Assembly (NCBI GenBank): GCA_036744005.1 | Contig: DAINOJ010000015.1 | Span: 1-57,671, forward strand | Source of the DNA: CALCNS01 sp937897315 | GTDB taxonomy: Bacteria > Bacillota > JAAYKD01 | Length of the DNA: 57,671 bases | Direction of reading: 5' to 3' | In this document: in pieces, positions 9,069-18,520 of the stretch | How the letters are laid out: the number at the start of each line of letters is the position of its first letter | How positions within the stretch are numbered: position 1 is the stretch's first letter | Translations under genes and position numbers: made by a program | The notes under the pieces: generated by a model | Databases searched by the model: none | What the model saw: only the letters and a program-made list of their open reading frames with translations | What the model was told of the DNA's origin: nothing

Positions 9069-10166
9069 ATGAGCACGAATAATCGCCCCCGCGCCAGGGA
9101 AGTAGGAGTACCTTTTGGATATTTGCCAACCGGAACCTACAACGCCATCACCGATGTCGCCGGTGTGAAAGTAGGTCATTGCACCCTCATTCAAGGAGAT
9201 GGTGCACGCCAAGCCGGAGTGGGACCGATTCGCACCGGTGTCACGGCAATAGTACCCCACAGTGGTGATTTGTTTGAAGATAAAGTAGCCGGTGTGGTGC
9301 ATGTGATTAACGGGTTCGGCAAAGCCATGGGTATAGCACAAATTCAGGAATTGGGGACAATCGAAACCCCCATTCTGCTGACCAATACACTCAACGTTGG
9401 AAAAGCGGCAGACGCACTCATCGATTGGATGATCGAACGCAACCCCAAAATCATGTCATTGAATCCTATGATTGGCGAATGCAACGACAGTAGCCTGAAT
9501 GATATTCAAGGTCGACATGTGCACAAAGAGCACGTCTACGAGGCATTAAATCGTGCCGAGAGTGGATTGGTGGCCGAAGGTGTGGTCGGCGGTGGAACCG
9601 GCATGAGCTGCCTGGGCTTTAAGGGTGGCATCGGTACATCATCCCGGGTGTTACCTCCGGAAATGGGAGGTTTCACGGTGGGTATTTTGGTCATGGCCAA
9701 TTTTGGCAGACGACAAGATTTACTCATTGCCGGTGTGCCGGTAGGAAGAGAACTCATCCGGTGGCCTGAAACCGATCACCCCGGTGATGGATCAATCATG
9801 ATGATTTTGGCTACCGATGCACCTCTATCTACCCGGCAACTCACCCGCGTGGCCAAACGTTGTGCTTTAGGATTATCACGCACCGGTTCTGTGGCTTCCC
9901 ATGGTAGCGGTGATTTTGTTGTGGGCTTCTCCACGACCAATCGCCAACCCAACCGCAGCGAACAGCCGGTTCGCACGGTGCAGCGCTTAGCTGAAGATGG
10001 TCGCATTCTCACGGGTTTGTTTGATGCTACCGTAGAAGCCACCGAAGAGGCGATCATCAACGCCCTTTTCGCTGCCGAAACCACTGTGGGTTGCGACGGT
10101 ACCACTCGCTATGGGTTGCCCATTGACGAGACCTTAGCAATCCTCAAAAAATACAACAGAATTTAG
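9069..10166 (+). CDS. P1 family peptidase (DmpA/S58-like aminopeptidase)
   Basis: Member of the self-processing Ntn-type family of L-aminopeptidase D-esterase/amidase DmpA. Visible hallmarks are the N-terminal ITDVAGVKVGH, VGPIRTGVTAI, VVGGGTGMSCLGFKGG and, directly after it, GIGTSSR, where the precursor is normally cleaved before a Ser/Thr that becomes the nucleophile. Length 365 residues, normal. Its ATG touches the stop of the preceding C26 hydrolase gene, so translation is likely coupled. No signal peptide is seen, so it acts in the cytoplasm. Confidence 0.9.
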   Translation: MSTNNRPRAREVGVPFGYLPTGTYNAITDVAGVKVGHCTLIQGDGARQAGVGPIRTGVTAIVPHSGDLFEDKVAGVVHVINGFGKAMGIAQIQELGTIETPILLTNTLNVGKAADALIDWMIERNPKIMSLNPMIGECNDSSLNDIQGRHVHKEHVYEALNRAESGLVAEGVVGGGTGMSCLGFKGGIGTSSRVLPPEMGGFTVGILVMANFGRRQDLLIAGVPVGRELIRWPETDHPGDGSIMMILATDAPLSTRQLTRVAKRCALGLSRTGSVASHGSGDFVVGFSTTNRQPNRSEQPVRTVQRLAEDGRILTGLFDATVEATEEAIINALFAAETTVGCDGTTRYGLPIDETLAILKKYNRI

Positions 10167-10204
10167 CTACGCAGCGAAAGAGTGAAATGGAAGGAGGATT
10201 TTTT

Positions 10205-11221
10205 ATGAATCGATCCGCAGAACTGGTTCATGTAACCCGCGGAGGCAAAGTGGAAAGCGTTCATTATGGCGATGTCGCTATTGTCGATGCCACCGGTCGC
10301 CTGATTGCCTATGCCGGTGCGCCCCGTGAGAAATTTGCCTTTTGGCGCTCCTCGGCCAAACCTTTTCAGGCCATGCCCGTGGTGGAGAGCGGTGCTGTAG
10401 AGGAATATGGAATCACCGAAAAAGAAATGGCTGTTTTTTGCGCCTCGCATAACGGCGAGATTTTCCATACCGAAGCCGTTGAATCCATCTTAAAAAAGAT
10501 CGGTCTCAATCCCAGTTATTTGCAATGTGGCGTGCATGAACCCATGTATGCTCCCAGAGCGGCCGAGTTAAAAGCGGCTGGCATTATCGCCAGCGAAATT
10601 CACTGCAATTGCTCGGGCAAACACTCCGGTATGTTGACCCTCAATCAAAAAATGGGTGCCGATCCTTCGTATTACACTGAGTTACGCCATCCGGTTCAAC
10701 AAGCCATGCTGCAATCGGTCAGTGAGTTTACCGGTGTCAATAAAGAAGATATTCCCATTGGCATCGATGGTTGTGGGGTTCCCGTTCATGGTCTCAGTGT
10801 GTATCACATGGCTGTGGCTTGGGCACGTTTGCTTAACCCGGTAGGAATGAGCGATAAACGGCACGAGACAGCAAAGAGGATTCGCACCGCCATGATGAAT
10901 CACCCCGAGATGATTGCCGGAACCGGTCGCCTTTGCACCTTGCTGATGTCGGTAGCTCCCGGCAAGATTGTCGCCAAATCCGGGGCCGAAGCCGTCTATG
11001 GTTTTGCCATTCCAGAATTGGGTTGGGGCATGTCCTTAAAAATTGCCGATGGAGGCAGTCGAGCAACGAACGCAGCTGTCTTAGGCGTGCTTCGGCAACT
11101 GCACCTGCTCAATGAAAAAGAGTGGGAAACCCTATTACCGTATGAAGTTCGCACCCTGCGCAACCATAGGAATGACATCATTGGAGAAATCAAACCAGCA
11201 GTGGAATTAACCTGGTTATAA
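10205..11221 (+). CDS. Asparaginase II family protein
   Basis: Matches the asparaginase II family (distinct from the AnsA/AnsB type I and II enzymes of E. coli), with the N-terminal RSAELVHVTRGG, FWRSSAKPFQ, CASHNGE, HCNCSGKHSGM and GIDGCGVPVH motifs typical of this group. Predicted reaction: hydrolysis of L-asparagine or a related amide to aspartate and ammonia. GGAAGGAGG at about 10188-10196 sets the ATG at 10205 (338 residues); the upstream ATG at 10187 overlaps the ribosome binding site itself. Third gene of the amide-hydrolase operon and followed by a strong terminator. Confidence 0.85.
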   Translation: MNRSAELVHVTRGGKVESVHYGDVAIVDATGRLIAYAGAPREKFAFWRSSAKPFQAMPVVESGAVEEYGITEKEMAVFCASHNGEIFHTEAVESILKKIGLNPSYLQCGVHEPMYAPRAAELKAAGIIASEIHCNCSGKHSGMLTLNQKMGADPSYYTELRHPVQQAMLQSVSEFTGVNKEDIPIGIDGCGVPVHGLSVYHMAVAWARLLNPVGMSDKRHETAKRIRTAMMNHPEMIAGTGRLCTLLMSVAPGKIVAKSGAEAVYGFAIPELGWGMSLKIADGGSRATNAAVLGVLRQLHLLNEKEWETLLPYEVRTLRNHRNDIIGEIKPAVELTWL

Positions 11222-11237
11222 GAAGTCGTACAAACCA

Positions 11238-11265
11238 AGACGCAACGTCGCGAAACGTTGCGTCT
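11238..11265 (+). terminator. Terminator after the amide-hydrolase operon
   Basis: Perfect 10-bp stem AGACGCAACG/CGTTGCGTCT with an 8-base loop, followed by ATTTTCATTTTT. It may also serve gltX, which converges from the other side. Confidence 0.85.
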
Positions 11266-11269
11266 ATTT

Positions 11270-12745
11270 TCATTTTTCTAAGGCGGCAATGGCCATTTCC
11301 ATGCGAGCAATGACTCTGGCTCTGCCAATGAGTTCCATGGTGTGGAACAAGGGTGGAGAAACCTTACGGTTGGTGAATGCAACTCGCAATGGCATGAAGA
11401 AGTCCCCTTTTTTCCATTGCATATCATCGCACAATTGGTTCATGGCGGCTTCCATGGGTTCGGCAGCGAACTCGGTTTGTAGCAGCAAGTCGAGGGTGCG
11501 TTTGAGCAACATCACAATATCGCTTGGAGTCTGCTTCTTTGAGGCAAACAAATCCAAAGCGACTTCATCCACGGACCAATCGCAGTAAAAGTAGGACAAG
11601 CTCTCTGGTGCTGCATCCAAACGGGGCAAGCGTTCGTGAATGAGGGAGATTAGTTTGGTCAAGTATAACATTTGATCTTCACTCACTGGACCGATCATCC
11701 CAGCTTTTTGCATAAAGGGAAGAACTCGTTCTGCCACTTCCGAAGCGGAAAGCTTGCGAATCCACATTCCATTCATCCAGTCGAGTTTGACCGGGTCGAA
11801 CACGGCATTGGATTGAGTGCAGCGTTCCAAGCTGAACAGCTCGATGAGTTCCTCTTTGGTGAGAATCTCTTGCAGCTCTTCACCGCCTGGGTTCCATCCT
11901 AAAAACGCGTTGAAATTGAGCATGGCTTCGGGTAAATATCCCATGGCAGCAAACTCGCCCAAATACACTGCACCTTTGCGCTTGGAAATCTTGGTCTTAT
12001 CGGGATTCAGGAGTAAGACCAAATGAGCGAATTCAGGCAACTCCCACCCTAAAGCGCGGTAGATGACCACTTGCGGGAAGGTGTTGGAAATGTGCTCTGC
12101 GGCACGTATGACGTGCGAAATCTCCATGACATGGTCATCAATCACCGTAGCGAAGTTGTATAACGGAATGCCATCGGACTTTTGAATGACAAAATCACCC
12201 ATGAGTGCCCCGTCCGATTCCACCATGCCACGAATCACATCGTGGAAAGAAATCTTGTCGTCGGGTACCCGCAAACGTATGGCAGCCTTGCGACCTTCGG
12301 CACGGAAGGCATCTTTTTCTTCTTGGGTCAAATGCAAGCAACGACCGCTGTAACGGGGATCTTCTTTGCGGGCGTTTTGCGCTTCGCGCTCGGCAGCCAG
12401 TTCTTCGGGAGTGCAGAAGCACTCGTAGGCCTTGCCTTCGTCGAGGAGTTGCTGCACATATTTATGGTATAAATCCAATCGCTCACTTTGGCGATAGGGA
12501 CCGTAGGGACCGCCCACATCGGGACCTTCATCCCAGTCCAGGCCGACCCAGCGTAAACCCTCTAGCACACCTTCTTCCGATTCGATGCTGTTGCGCTTGG
12601 TATCGGTGTCATCAATTCTTAAAATAAACTTGCCACCATTTTTTCGGGCAAATAAGTAGTTATACAGGGCGGTACGTGCCGTTCCCACATGACAATTCCC
12701 GGTGGGGGACGGTGCAATTCGTACGCGAATCGGTTTATCGTACAT
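11270..12745 (-). CDS. gltX: Glutamyl-tRNA synthetase
   Basis: Class I synthetase charging tRNA-Glu (and possibly tRNA-Gln if the organism uses the amidotransferase route, which cannot be judged here). N-terminal RIAPSPTGNCHVGTAR carries the HIGH-like signature, and KISKRKGAV is the KMSKS-like loop. AGGAGT lies 8 bases before the ATG at 12745; the GTG at 12754 is too close to it, so 491 residues are preferred. Divergent from ileS. Confidence 0.95.
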   Translation of the reverse strand: MYDKPIRVRIAPSPTGNCHVGTARTALYNYLFARKNGGKFILRIDDTDTKRNSIESEEGVLEGLRWVGLDWDEGPDVGGPYGPYRQSERLDLYHKYVQQLLDEGKAYECFCTPEELAAEREAQNARKEDPRYSGRCLHLTQEEKDAFRAEGRKAAIRLRVPDDKISFHDVIRGMVESDGALMGDFVIQKSDGIPLYNFATVIDDHVMEISHVIRAAEHISNTFPQVVIYRALGWELPEFAHLVLLLNPDKTKISKRKGAVYLGEFAAMGYLPEAMLNFNAFLGWNPGGEELQEILTKEELIELFSLERCTQSNAVFDPVKLDWMNGMWIRKLSASEVAERVLPFMQKAGMIGPVSEDQMLYLTKLISLIHERLPRLDAAPESLSYFYCDWSVDEVALDLFASKKQTPSDIVMLLKRTLDLLLQTEFAAEPMEAAMNQLCDDMQWKKGDFFMPLRVAFTNRKVSPPLFHTMELIGRARVIARMEMAIAALEK

Positions 12746-12815
12746 GATAAGCACTCCTTTGTATCAGTTCATACCCATTATTTTACCCGATAGCAGAGCA
12801 AAGTGCAAGGAAAAG

Positions 12816-12844
12816 TTGACAATGAGATGAAACTCCTGTATAAT
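12816..12844 (+). promoter_or_regulatory. Consensus sigma-A promoter of the ileS T-box transcript
   Basis: TTGACA (12816-12821), 17-base spacer, TATAAT (12839-12844): a perfect match to the vegetative consensus. Confidence 0.9.
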
Positions 12845-12849
12845 ACATC

Positions 12850-13090
12850 TATTCAAACACGATGAAGCGGACAGTAAGGTTATAACTCCTTCACAGAGAG
12901 CTCGGGAATGGTGAAACCGGGTAAGGACAACAACTGGAAGATCACCGCCGATGTGGTTGTGCTGAAACGCAGTAAGTACAAACGGAGTGGGCAACGTTAA
13001 AGGCCTCTTGAGCCTATCTTATTTCTGAAGATAGGGAATTAGGGTGGTACCACGACACGCTCGTCCCAGTGAGGGAGGGCGCTTTTTTAT
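12850..13090 (+). ncRNA. T-box leader of ileS (isoleucine)
   Basis: The leader senses uncharged tRNA-Ile and controls transcription termination. The universal T-box sequence AGGGTGGTACCACG is at 13041-13054, and upstream are a GA-rich stem I and the GGAAG-ATC-ACC segment, in which ATC at 12941-12943 is the likely Ile specifier codon. A GC-rich hairpin (about 13055-13082) ending in a T run is the terminator. Its position just before ileS agrees with the predicted specifier. Confidence 0.92.
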
Positions 13091-13112
13091 ACCCAAAAAG
13101 GAGGAGATACAC

Positions 13113-15908
13113 ATGGATTATAACAAAACACTCAATTTACCCGATACTCAATTCCCCATGCGTGCTAATCTACCGGAAAGAGAACCGGTGCAACTGGAAA
13201 CCTGGTATACCCCCAGTTTGTACAGTCAAATTCGGGCAGCACGACAAGGATCTCCGAAGTATATTTTCCACGACGGTCCGCCTTATGCCAACGGCGATAT
13301 GCACATTGGCCATGTTCTCAACAAAACCTGGAAAGACGTCGTGGTCAAATACAAGACCATGCGTGGGTTCGATGTACCCTACACACCGGGTTGGGATACT
13401 CATGGCTTGCCGGTAGAGTATGCGGCGATTCGCCAAATGGGATTAAACCGCAAGGAAATGACCCCCTTAGATTTGCGCAAAAAATGTGCCGAATACGCCA
13501 AAGGCTGGATGGAGAAACAGCGAGAACAGCTCAAACGCTTAGGAATCATCTGCGATTGGGATGACCCTTATATGACGTTGTATCCTAAGTATGAAGCCAA
13601 GCAAATGGATGTATTTACGGAAATGTTCAAGAAGGGTTTGTTCTATAAAGGTCTGAAACCGGTGCATTGGTGCCCCACCTGTGAGACGGTATTAGCTGAA
13701 GCTGAAATCGAATACAACAACAAAACCTCTCCTTCCATATATGTGGCTTTTGAAGTCGCAGAGGATCCCAAAGGTGTTTTACCGAGTTCCAATGTACCGG
13801 TAGACTTCGTGATTTGGACAACCACTCCTTGGACCTTACCCGCCAACCAAGCTGTTTGTTTGCACCCGGAATTTGATTATGTGCTCTTTGACCATGGTAC
13901 ACGCCAGGTGATCGTCGCCAAGGAATTACTGAACTCGGTTCGCGAGAAATGTCATATTCACGATGGCTACACCGTAACACAGTTCAAAGGTCGTGAACTG
14001 GAAGGTATGGTCTGTAAACACCCGTTCTATGAGGAACGCCGTTCCTTGGTCATTTTAGGCGAACACGTCACGCTAGATACCGGAACCGGTTGTGTGCATA
14101 CCGCTCCCGGGCATGGGGTAGAAGACTTTGAAGTGGGCAGAAAATACAACCTACCCATTATGAACCCCACGACCGGTTACGGCACCTTTACCGAAGAAGC
14201 CGGAAAATATGCCGGAATGAAACTGGAAGCAGCCAATAAGCAAATTATCGAAGACATGCTGGAATCGGGACGTTTGCTGAACCAGGGACATATTGAGCAT
14301 TCGTATCCACATTGCTGGCGATGCCACAAACCGGTGATGTTTAGAACCACCGAACAGTGGTTTGCTTCGGTAGATGCCATTCGTCAACAAGCAATGGATG
14401 AAATTGAAAAAGTCAAATGGTATCCGGGTTGGGGGAAAACCCGCATTGGCAACATGGTACAAGACCGTGGGGACTGGTGTATTTCGCGCCAACGTGCTTG
14501 GGGTGTGCCGTTGCCGGTGTTCTACTGCAAAGAGTGCAACCACGAGCTTTTTACTGAAGAAACCCTAAAAATTGTACGCGATATGTTTGCAGCCGAAGGG
14601 TCCGACAGCTGGTATGCCAAAGAGACCCAAGAGATTTTGGGCAAGGAATTCACCTGCAGCCAATGCGGTGGGCATGAATTTGTCAAAGAAACCGATATCA
14701 TGGATGTGTGGTTCGACTCCGGTTCTTCTCATGCCGCTGTGTTGGATCAGTGGCCGGGGCTAAGTTGGCCGGCTGATTTGTATTTGGAGGGTGCCGACCA
14801 ACATCGTGGTTGGTTCCAATCTTCGCTGTGGACGGCTGTGGCTGCCCGTGGTAGTGCTCCGTATAAGGCGGTGGTCACCAATGGGTTTGTTATGGATGGA
14901 GAAGGCCGCAAAATGTCGAAGTCCATGGGCAATGTCGTCAACCCCATGGAAGTCATCAAGCAAAATGGTGCCGATGTCTTACGACTTTGGGCAGCATCTA
15001 CCGATGCCAAAGCCGGCGATGTGCGTTACTCCAAAGAGTTGCAAAAACAAGTCGCCGAAGTGTATCGTAAAATCCGCAACACCATGCGTTTCTTGCACTC
15101 GTTATTGCCCGATTTTCAGCCCAGTGCTCATGCGGTTGCTTATAACGACATGGTGCTTATCGATCAATGGGTTCTGCATCGCTTAAGCGAACTCATCGAC
15201 GAAATCACGGGTTACTACGAAGCCTTTGATTATCATTTGATTTATCATACCATGCACGGCTTCTGTGCCTTAGACTTGAGCAGTTTCTATTTGGATGTGA
15301 TTAAAGACCGCATGTATGCTTCGGCACCCGATTCTGTGTTGCGTCGCAGCGGTCAAACCGCGGTTTGGTACGTCCTCGATGCCATGATTCGTATGTTGGC
15401 ACCCATTCTATCGTTTACTACCGAAGAAATGTGGCAAGAGTTGAAGGCAGCTGACTTTGTGGAGCAATCCTCGGTACACTTGGCGTTTTGGCCTCAAGCC
15501 CACCCGGAGTGGAAGAACGATGCTACGGCATCCCGATTCCAGCAGTTACAAACCGTGCGAGATGAGGTGAACAAAGTCCTCGAAGTGGAGCGTCGTGAAA
15601 AACGCATTGGTAAGTCCTTAGATGCGAAAGTGCATTTATGGATGAAGGAAGGCCCATGGGCAGATTTCTTAGAAGAAAACCTAACCCTTTGGCCGGAGAT
15701 TCTCATTGTGTCTCAAGTGGATTTCCACAGAGAAGAGAACAACCAAGCCGTCGCTTCCGAAGAAATTTCCGGTTTGAGGATTCAAGCCGTACCTGCCGTG
15801 GGTAAGCAATGCGTCCGTTGCTGGAATTTCCATGAAGAAGTGGGTAGCGACAACGAGCACCCCGAGTTGTGCCCACGTTGCGCACAGGTAGTCCGACAAT
15901 TAACCTAA
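13113..15908 (+). CDS. ileS: Isoleucyl-tRNA synthetase
   Basis: Class I synthetase that charges tRNA-Ile and edits valine. GHVLNK follows the HIGH motif (HIGHVLNK near residue 68), the editing domain is in the middle, KMSKSMGNVV is near 600, and the C-terminus has a zinc-binding pair CVRCWNF and CPRCA. The start is the ATG at 13113 after AAAAGGAGGAG; the frame is open further upstream, but a start there would lie inside the T-box. The 931-residue length fits the bacterial type. Regulated by the T-box. Confidence 0.96.
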   Translation: MDYNKTLNLPDTQFPMRANLPEREPVQLETWYTPSLYSQIRAARQGSPKYIFHDGPPYANGDMHIGHVLNKTWKDVVVKYKTMRGFDVPYTPGWDTHGLPVEYAAIRQMGLNRKEMTPLDLRKKCAEYAKGWMEKQREQLKRLGIICDWDDPYMTLYPKYEAKQMDVFTEMFKKGLFYKGLKPVHWCPTCETVLAEAEIEYNNKTSPSIYVAFEVAEDPKGVLPSSNVPVDFVIWTTTPWTLPANQAVCLHPEFDYVLFDHGTRQVIVAKELLNSVREKCHIHDGYTVTQFKGRELEGMVCKHPFYEERRSLVILGEHVTLDTGTGCVHTAPGHGVEDFEVGRKYNLPIMNPTTGYGTFTEEAGKYAGMKLEAANKQIIEDMLESGRLLNQGHIEHSYPHCWRCHKPVMFRTTEQWFASVDAIRQQAMDEIEKVKWYPGWGKTRIGNMVQDRGDWCISRQRAWGVPLPVFYCKECNHELFTEETLKIVRDMFAAEGSDSWYAKETQEILGKEFTCSQCGGHEFVKETDIMDVWFDSGSSHAAVLDQWPGLSWPADLYLEGADQHRGWFQSSLWTAVAARGSAPYKAVVTNGFVMDGEGRKMSKSMGNVVNPMEVIKQNGADVLRLWAASTDAKAGDVRYSKELQKQVAEVYRKIRNTMRFLHSLLPDFQPSAHAVAYNDMVLIDQWVLHRLSELIDEITGYYEAFDYHLIYHTMHGFCALDLSSFYLDVIKDRMYASAPDSVLRRSGQTAVWYVLDAMIRMLAPILSFTTEEMWQELKAADFVEQSSVHLAFWPQAHPEWKNDATASRFQQLQTVRDEVNKVLEVERREKRIGKSLDAKVHLWMKEGPWADFLEENLTLWPEILIVSQVDFHREENNQAVASEEISGLRIQAVPAVGKQCVRCWNFHEEVGSDNEHPELCPRCAQVVRQLT

Positions 15909-15920
15909 AAGAAGTAACAA

Positions 15921-15950
15921 TTTCTCCTGTCTCATATGAGGCAGGAGATT
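15921..15950 (+). terminator. Terminator after ileS
   Basis: Stem of about 13 bp with one internal mismatch (TCTCCTGTCTCA with TGAGGCAGGAGA), followed by TTTGTTTTTG. Confidence 0.85.
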
Positions 15951-16011
15951 TGTTTTTGTTGTCGAACTATATATTGTGTTTCAGAATGTTCAATATAGAG
16001 GAGGAATGATC

Positions 16012-17487
16012 ATGAAACTTCATTTTAATGTCGGTCAATTGATTCAACAAGAAGTCGATGCTTGGATTTTAGGTCTCTATGAAGGTCAAGAAGCCAAACC
16101 CGAATCCACTTGCCCTGCCGAAAAAGCCATGGTGGCGATTTTGACCGAAAAAGACTTTACCGGAAAGTTGTATGAAACCGCGGTGGTCTACCCAACTCAA
16201 GCCAATGCAAAAAAGATGATTTTGGTCGGCATGGGCAAACCAGCCGAACTGAACATGGAAAAACTGCGTGGTGTGGCAGGAGCGGGTATCAAAGCTGCTC
16301 TAAAATTAAACGTTGAAACCGCAGCCGTGTTATTGCGCGGTTATGATGTACTTTGTCCCAAAATGGCCGCACAAGCTATGGTGGAGGGTGTGGTTTTAGC
16401 CAGTTATCAATATGACGGGTTAAAGACCAAGAAAAAAGACATCAAACTAAGCGATGTGACCTTAGTTTCCTATGAAGAACAAGCAGCCAAAGCGGAAGCC
16501 GGTATGAAGAAGGGGATGGCCATGGCGGCGGGAACCAACCTAGCCCGTACCCTGTCGGCTATGCCTGCCAATCACCTGACCCCCACGGATTTGGCCGAAA
16601 AAGCGGTTAGAGTGGCGGCAGCCAACGGGTTGGAAGTGAATGTTCTGGACAAAGAAGACATGGAAGAACTCAACATGGGCTGTTTATTGGGTGTGGCTCA
16701 GGGTAGTGTTCAACCTCCCAAAATGATTGTGATGAAGCATATGGGCAATCCTGGTGGAGACATCTTTGCTTTGGTTGGCAAGGGAATCACCTTTGACTCC
16801 GGTGGTATCTCCTTGAAACCCGGTGCAGGCATGGAGAACATGAAGGGTGACATGGCCGGTGCTGCTGCCGTTCTAGGGGCCATGGAAGTGGTTGGAAAGT
16901 TGAAACCGCATGCCAATATTATTGCTGTAATCGCTGCAACCGAAAATATGCCCGATGGTGGCGCACTCAAACCAGGCGATGTCATTAAGGGTATGACCGG
17001 TAAGACCGTTGAGATTATCTCTACCGACGCAGAAGGCCGCTTGATTTTGGCCGACGCCGTTGCCTATGCCGAGAAACTCGGAGCCAAAAAGATTGTGGAC
17101 TCTGCTACCCTTACCGGTGCCTGTGCCAGAGCGTTTGGCGGTGTGTATGCCGGGTACATTGCGACTTGTGAAGACCTCAGCAACGAATTACAAGCAGCAG
17201 CCGAACTCACCGGAGAACGCTACTGGAGAATGCCGATTCACGAAGAATACAAAGACATGTATAAATCAACGGTCGCTGACATTAAAAACAGTGGTGGAGC
17301 CGGGGGTGGTATGCAGACCGGTGGTATGATCATAGCCGAATTTGTAGACAAAGCTGCGTATGTCCATTTGGATATTGCCGGAACCTCTGCAACTCAAGCC
17401 GATAAACCCTACTTAAGCAAAGGATTCACGGGTATGTCCACTCGAACCATGGTTGAAATGGCCTTGGCACAAGCCAAAGTGGATTAA
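16012..17487 (+). CDS. pepA: Leucyl aminopeptidase (M17, cytosol aminopeptidase)
   Basis: Two-metal aminopeptidase removing N-terminal residues from peptides in the cytoplasm. Metal and active-site segments are clear: GKGITFDSGGISLKP, MKGDMAGAAAVLG and STDAEGRLILADA, where the family usually has NTDAEGRL. The start is set by GAGGAGG at 15998-16004, seven bases before the ATG at 16012; the ATG at 16006 and the codon at 15976 do not fit the ribosome binding site. 491 residues, normal. Single gene between terminators. Confidence 0.95.
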   Translation: MKLHFNVGQLIQQEVDAWILGLYEGQEAKPESTCPAEKAMVAILTEKDFTGKLYETAVVYPTQANAKKMILVGMGKPAELNMEKLRGVAGAGIKAALKLNVETAAVLLRGYDVLCPKMAAQAMVEGVVLASYQYDGLKTKKKDIKLSDVTLVSYEEQAAKAEAGMKKGMAMAAGTNLARTLSAMPANHLTPTDLAEKAVRVAAANGLEVNVLDKEDMEELNMGCLLGVAQGSVQPPKMIVMKHMGNPGGDIFALVGKGITFDSGGISLKPGAGMENMKGDMAGAAAVLGAMEVVGKLKPHANIIAVIAATENMPDGGALKPGDVIKGMTGKTVEIISTDAEGRLILADAVAYAEKLGAKKIVDSATLTGACARAFGGVYAGYIATCEDLSNELQAAAELTGERYWRMPIHEEYKDMYKSTVADIKNSGGAGGGMQTGGMIIAEFVDKAAYVHLDIAGTSATQADKPYLSKGFTGMSTRTMVEMALAQAKVD

Positions 17488-17500
17488 TAATTTAAAAGCA

Positions 17501-17531
17501 AACGCCCCAAGCCAACATGGCTTGGGGCGTT
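17501..17531. terminator. Terminator after pepA
   Basis: Perfect 13-bp GC-rich stem (AACGCCCCAAGCC with GGCTTGGGGCGTT) followed by TTTTG. It probably also serves the converging GNAT gene. Confidence 0.9.
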
Positions 17532-17555
17532 TTTGTCTCGTTGTCAAACTCCATA

Positions 17556-18506
17556 TTACTCCTTTATGTTCTGAACGGCTTTGTCATCGATGCGCCGCAC
17601 CAGAGAATAGGTATAAGGCACAAAGTGTTTCTGCCAGTAAAAACGGGCGTTGGGGTTTAAACTTTCACAATCTACACCCATAAGGGTAAAGCCTTTTTGA
17701 CGCAAATCGTCGGCAGCAAACGATAACAAATCATCCATGAGCCCATGTCCACGATATTCGGGTAAAGCGTATGCTCCAATGCAATGAATCATGGGTTGAG
17801 CATTGCAGGCAAAATTCTCACCTTCGGGTCCAAACCTTAAATATGCCACGGGTTGATTTGCCACTTCGGCTACATAAAAGAAATACTCGGAGTTCTTTTT
17901 TAAAAATTCTTCTTCGGTCATGGGAGGGAATTTCATGAAGACAGGAGAGGAGCCCAAGTGCAAAATGAGTGAATTGTTCATCGGTAAGAGGATGGCCAGT
18001 TCCTCATGGTGTAATGGACGGTAAGAGGCGAGTTTGCTATGTGAAAGGGGAATGGGAGTGTTTTCACGGGCTAAATCCATGCAGCGCACCCCAAAACCAT
18101 TCATAAAAAACAGCTCTTGCAGTTCTTTTTCGTATTCATATAAGCAAATGGCATGGCTAAGGATTCCTTGCTCCACCCACTTGGCAGCCGCAGCTTGATA
18201 CAGTTTTTCGAAAAGACGTGTGGATTGTCCGCGTTGTAAGCCATGACCATGGAGAGGACAGAAGATACCCTTAACTCCGGTAGTATGAAAGGCATCGGGA
18301 AAGGCCTTATAGCAAGATAAAAAGCCAAGCAACTCCTCTCCTTCCACGGCGGCGACTCCAAGGCCATGTTGGACTAAGGATAGCATGGATGGAAGTTCGA
18401 TCTCCTGACGAAACCAGGGAAGCTGATGACGAAGTTGTTGATAACCCTCATGTACCAACATCTGTGCCTGAGGAATCCATTCTTCTGTGAAATGTACGAT
18501 CTTCAT
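17556..18506 (-). CDS. GNAT family N-acetyltransferase
   Basis: 316 residues, about twice a single GNAT domain. The C-terminal half has the acetyl-CoA loop LPEYRGHGLMDDLL and the following NPNARFYWQKHF strand-helix typical of GNAT proteins. The N-terminal half (GVAAVEGEELLGFLSC, then HGHGLQRGQSTRLFEKL) looks like a degenerate first GNAT domain. The acceptor is unknown. AGGTGAT lies six to seven bases before the ATG at 18506; a GTG at 18515 is less likely. It follows rsgA by 14 bases and is probably co-transcribed with it. Confidence 0.8.
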   Translation of the reverse strand: MKIVHFTEEWIPQAQMLVHEGYQQLRHQLPWFRQEIELPSMLSLVQHGLGVAAVEGEELLGFLSCYKAFPDAFHTTGVKGIFCPLHGHGLQRGQSTRLFEKLYQAAAAKWVEQGILSHAICLYEYEKELQELFFMNGFGVRCMDLARENTPIPLSHSKLASYRPLHHEELAILLPMNNSLILHLGSSPVFMKFPPMTEEEFLKKNSEYFFYVAEVANQPVAYLRFGPEGENFACNAQPMIHCIGAYALPEYRGHGLMDDLLSFAADDLRQKGFTLMGVDCESLNPNARFYWQKHFVPYTYSLVRRIDDKAVQNIKE

Positions 18507-18520
18507 GAGTATCACCTACT

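Noticed and set aside
13044..13112. Upstream extension of ileS from a GTG
   Set aside because: It lies inside the T-box antiterminator/terminator; the AAAAGGAGGAG site sets the ATG at 13113.
17453..17683. Plus-strand frame across the pepA terminator
   Set aside because: It runs through a strong terminator and lies opposite the GNAT gene.
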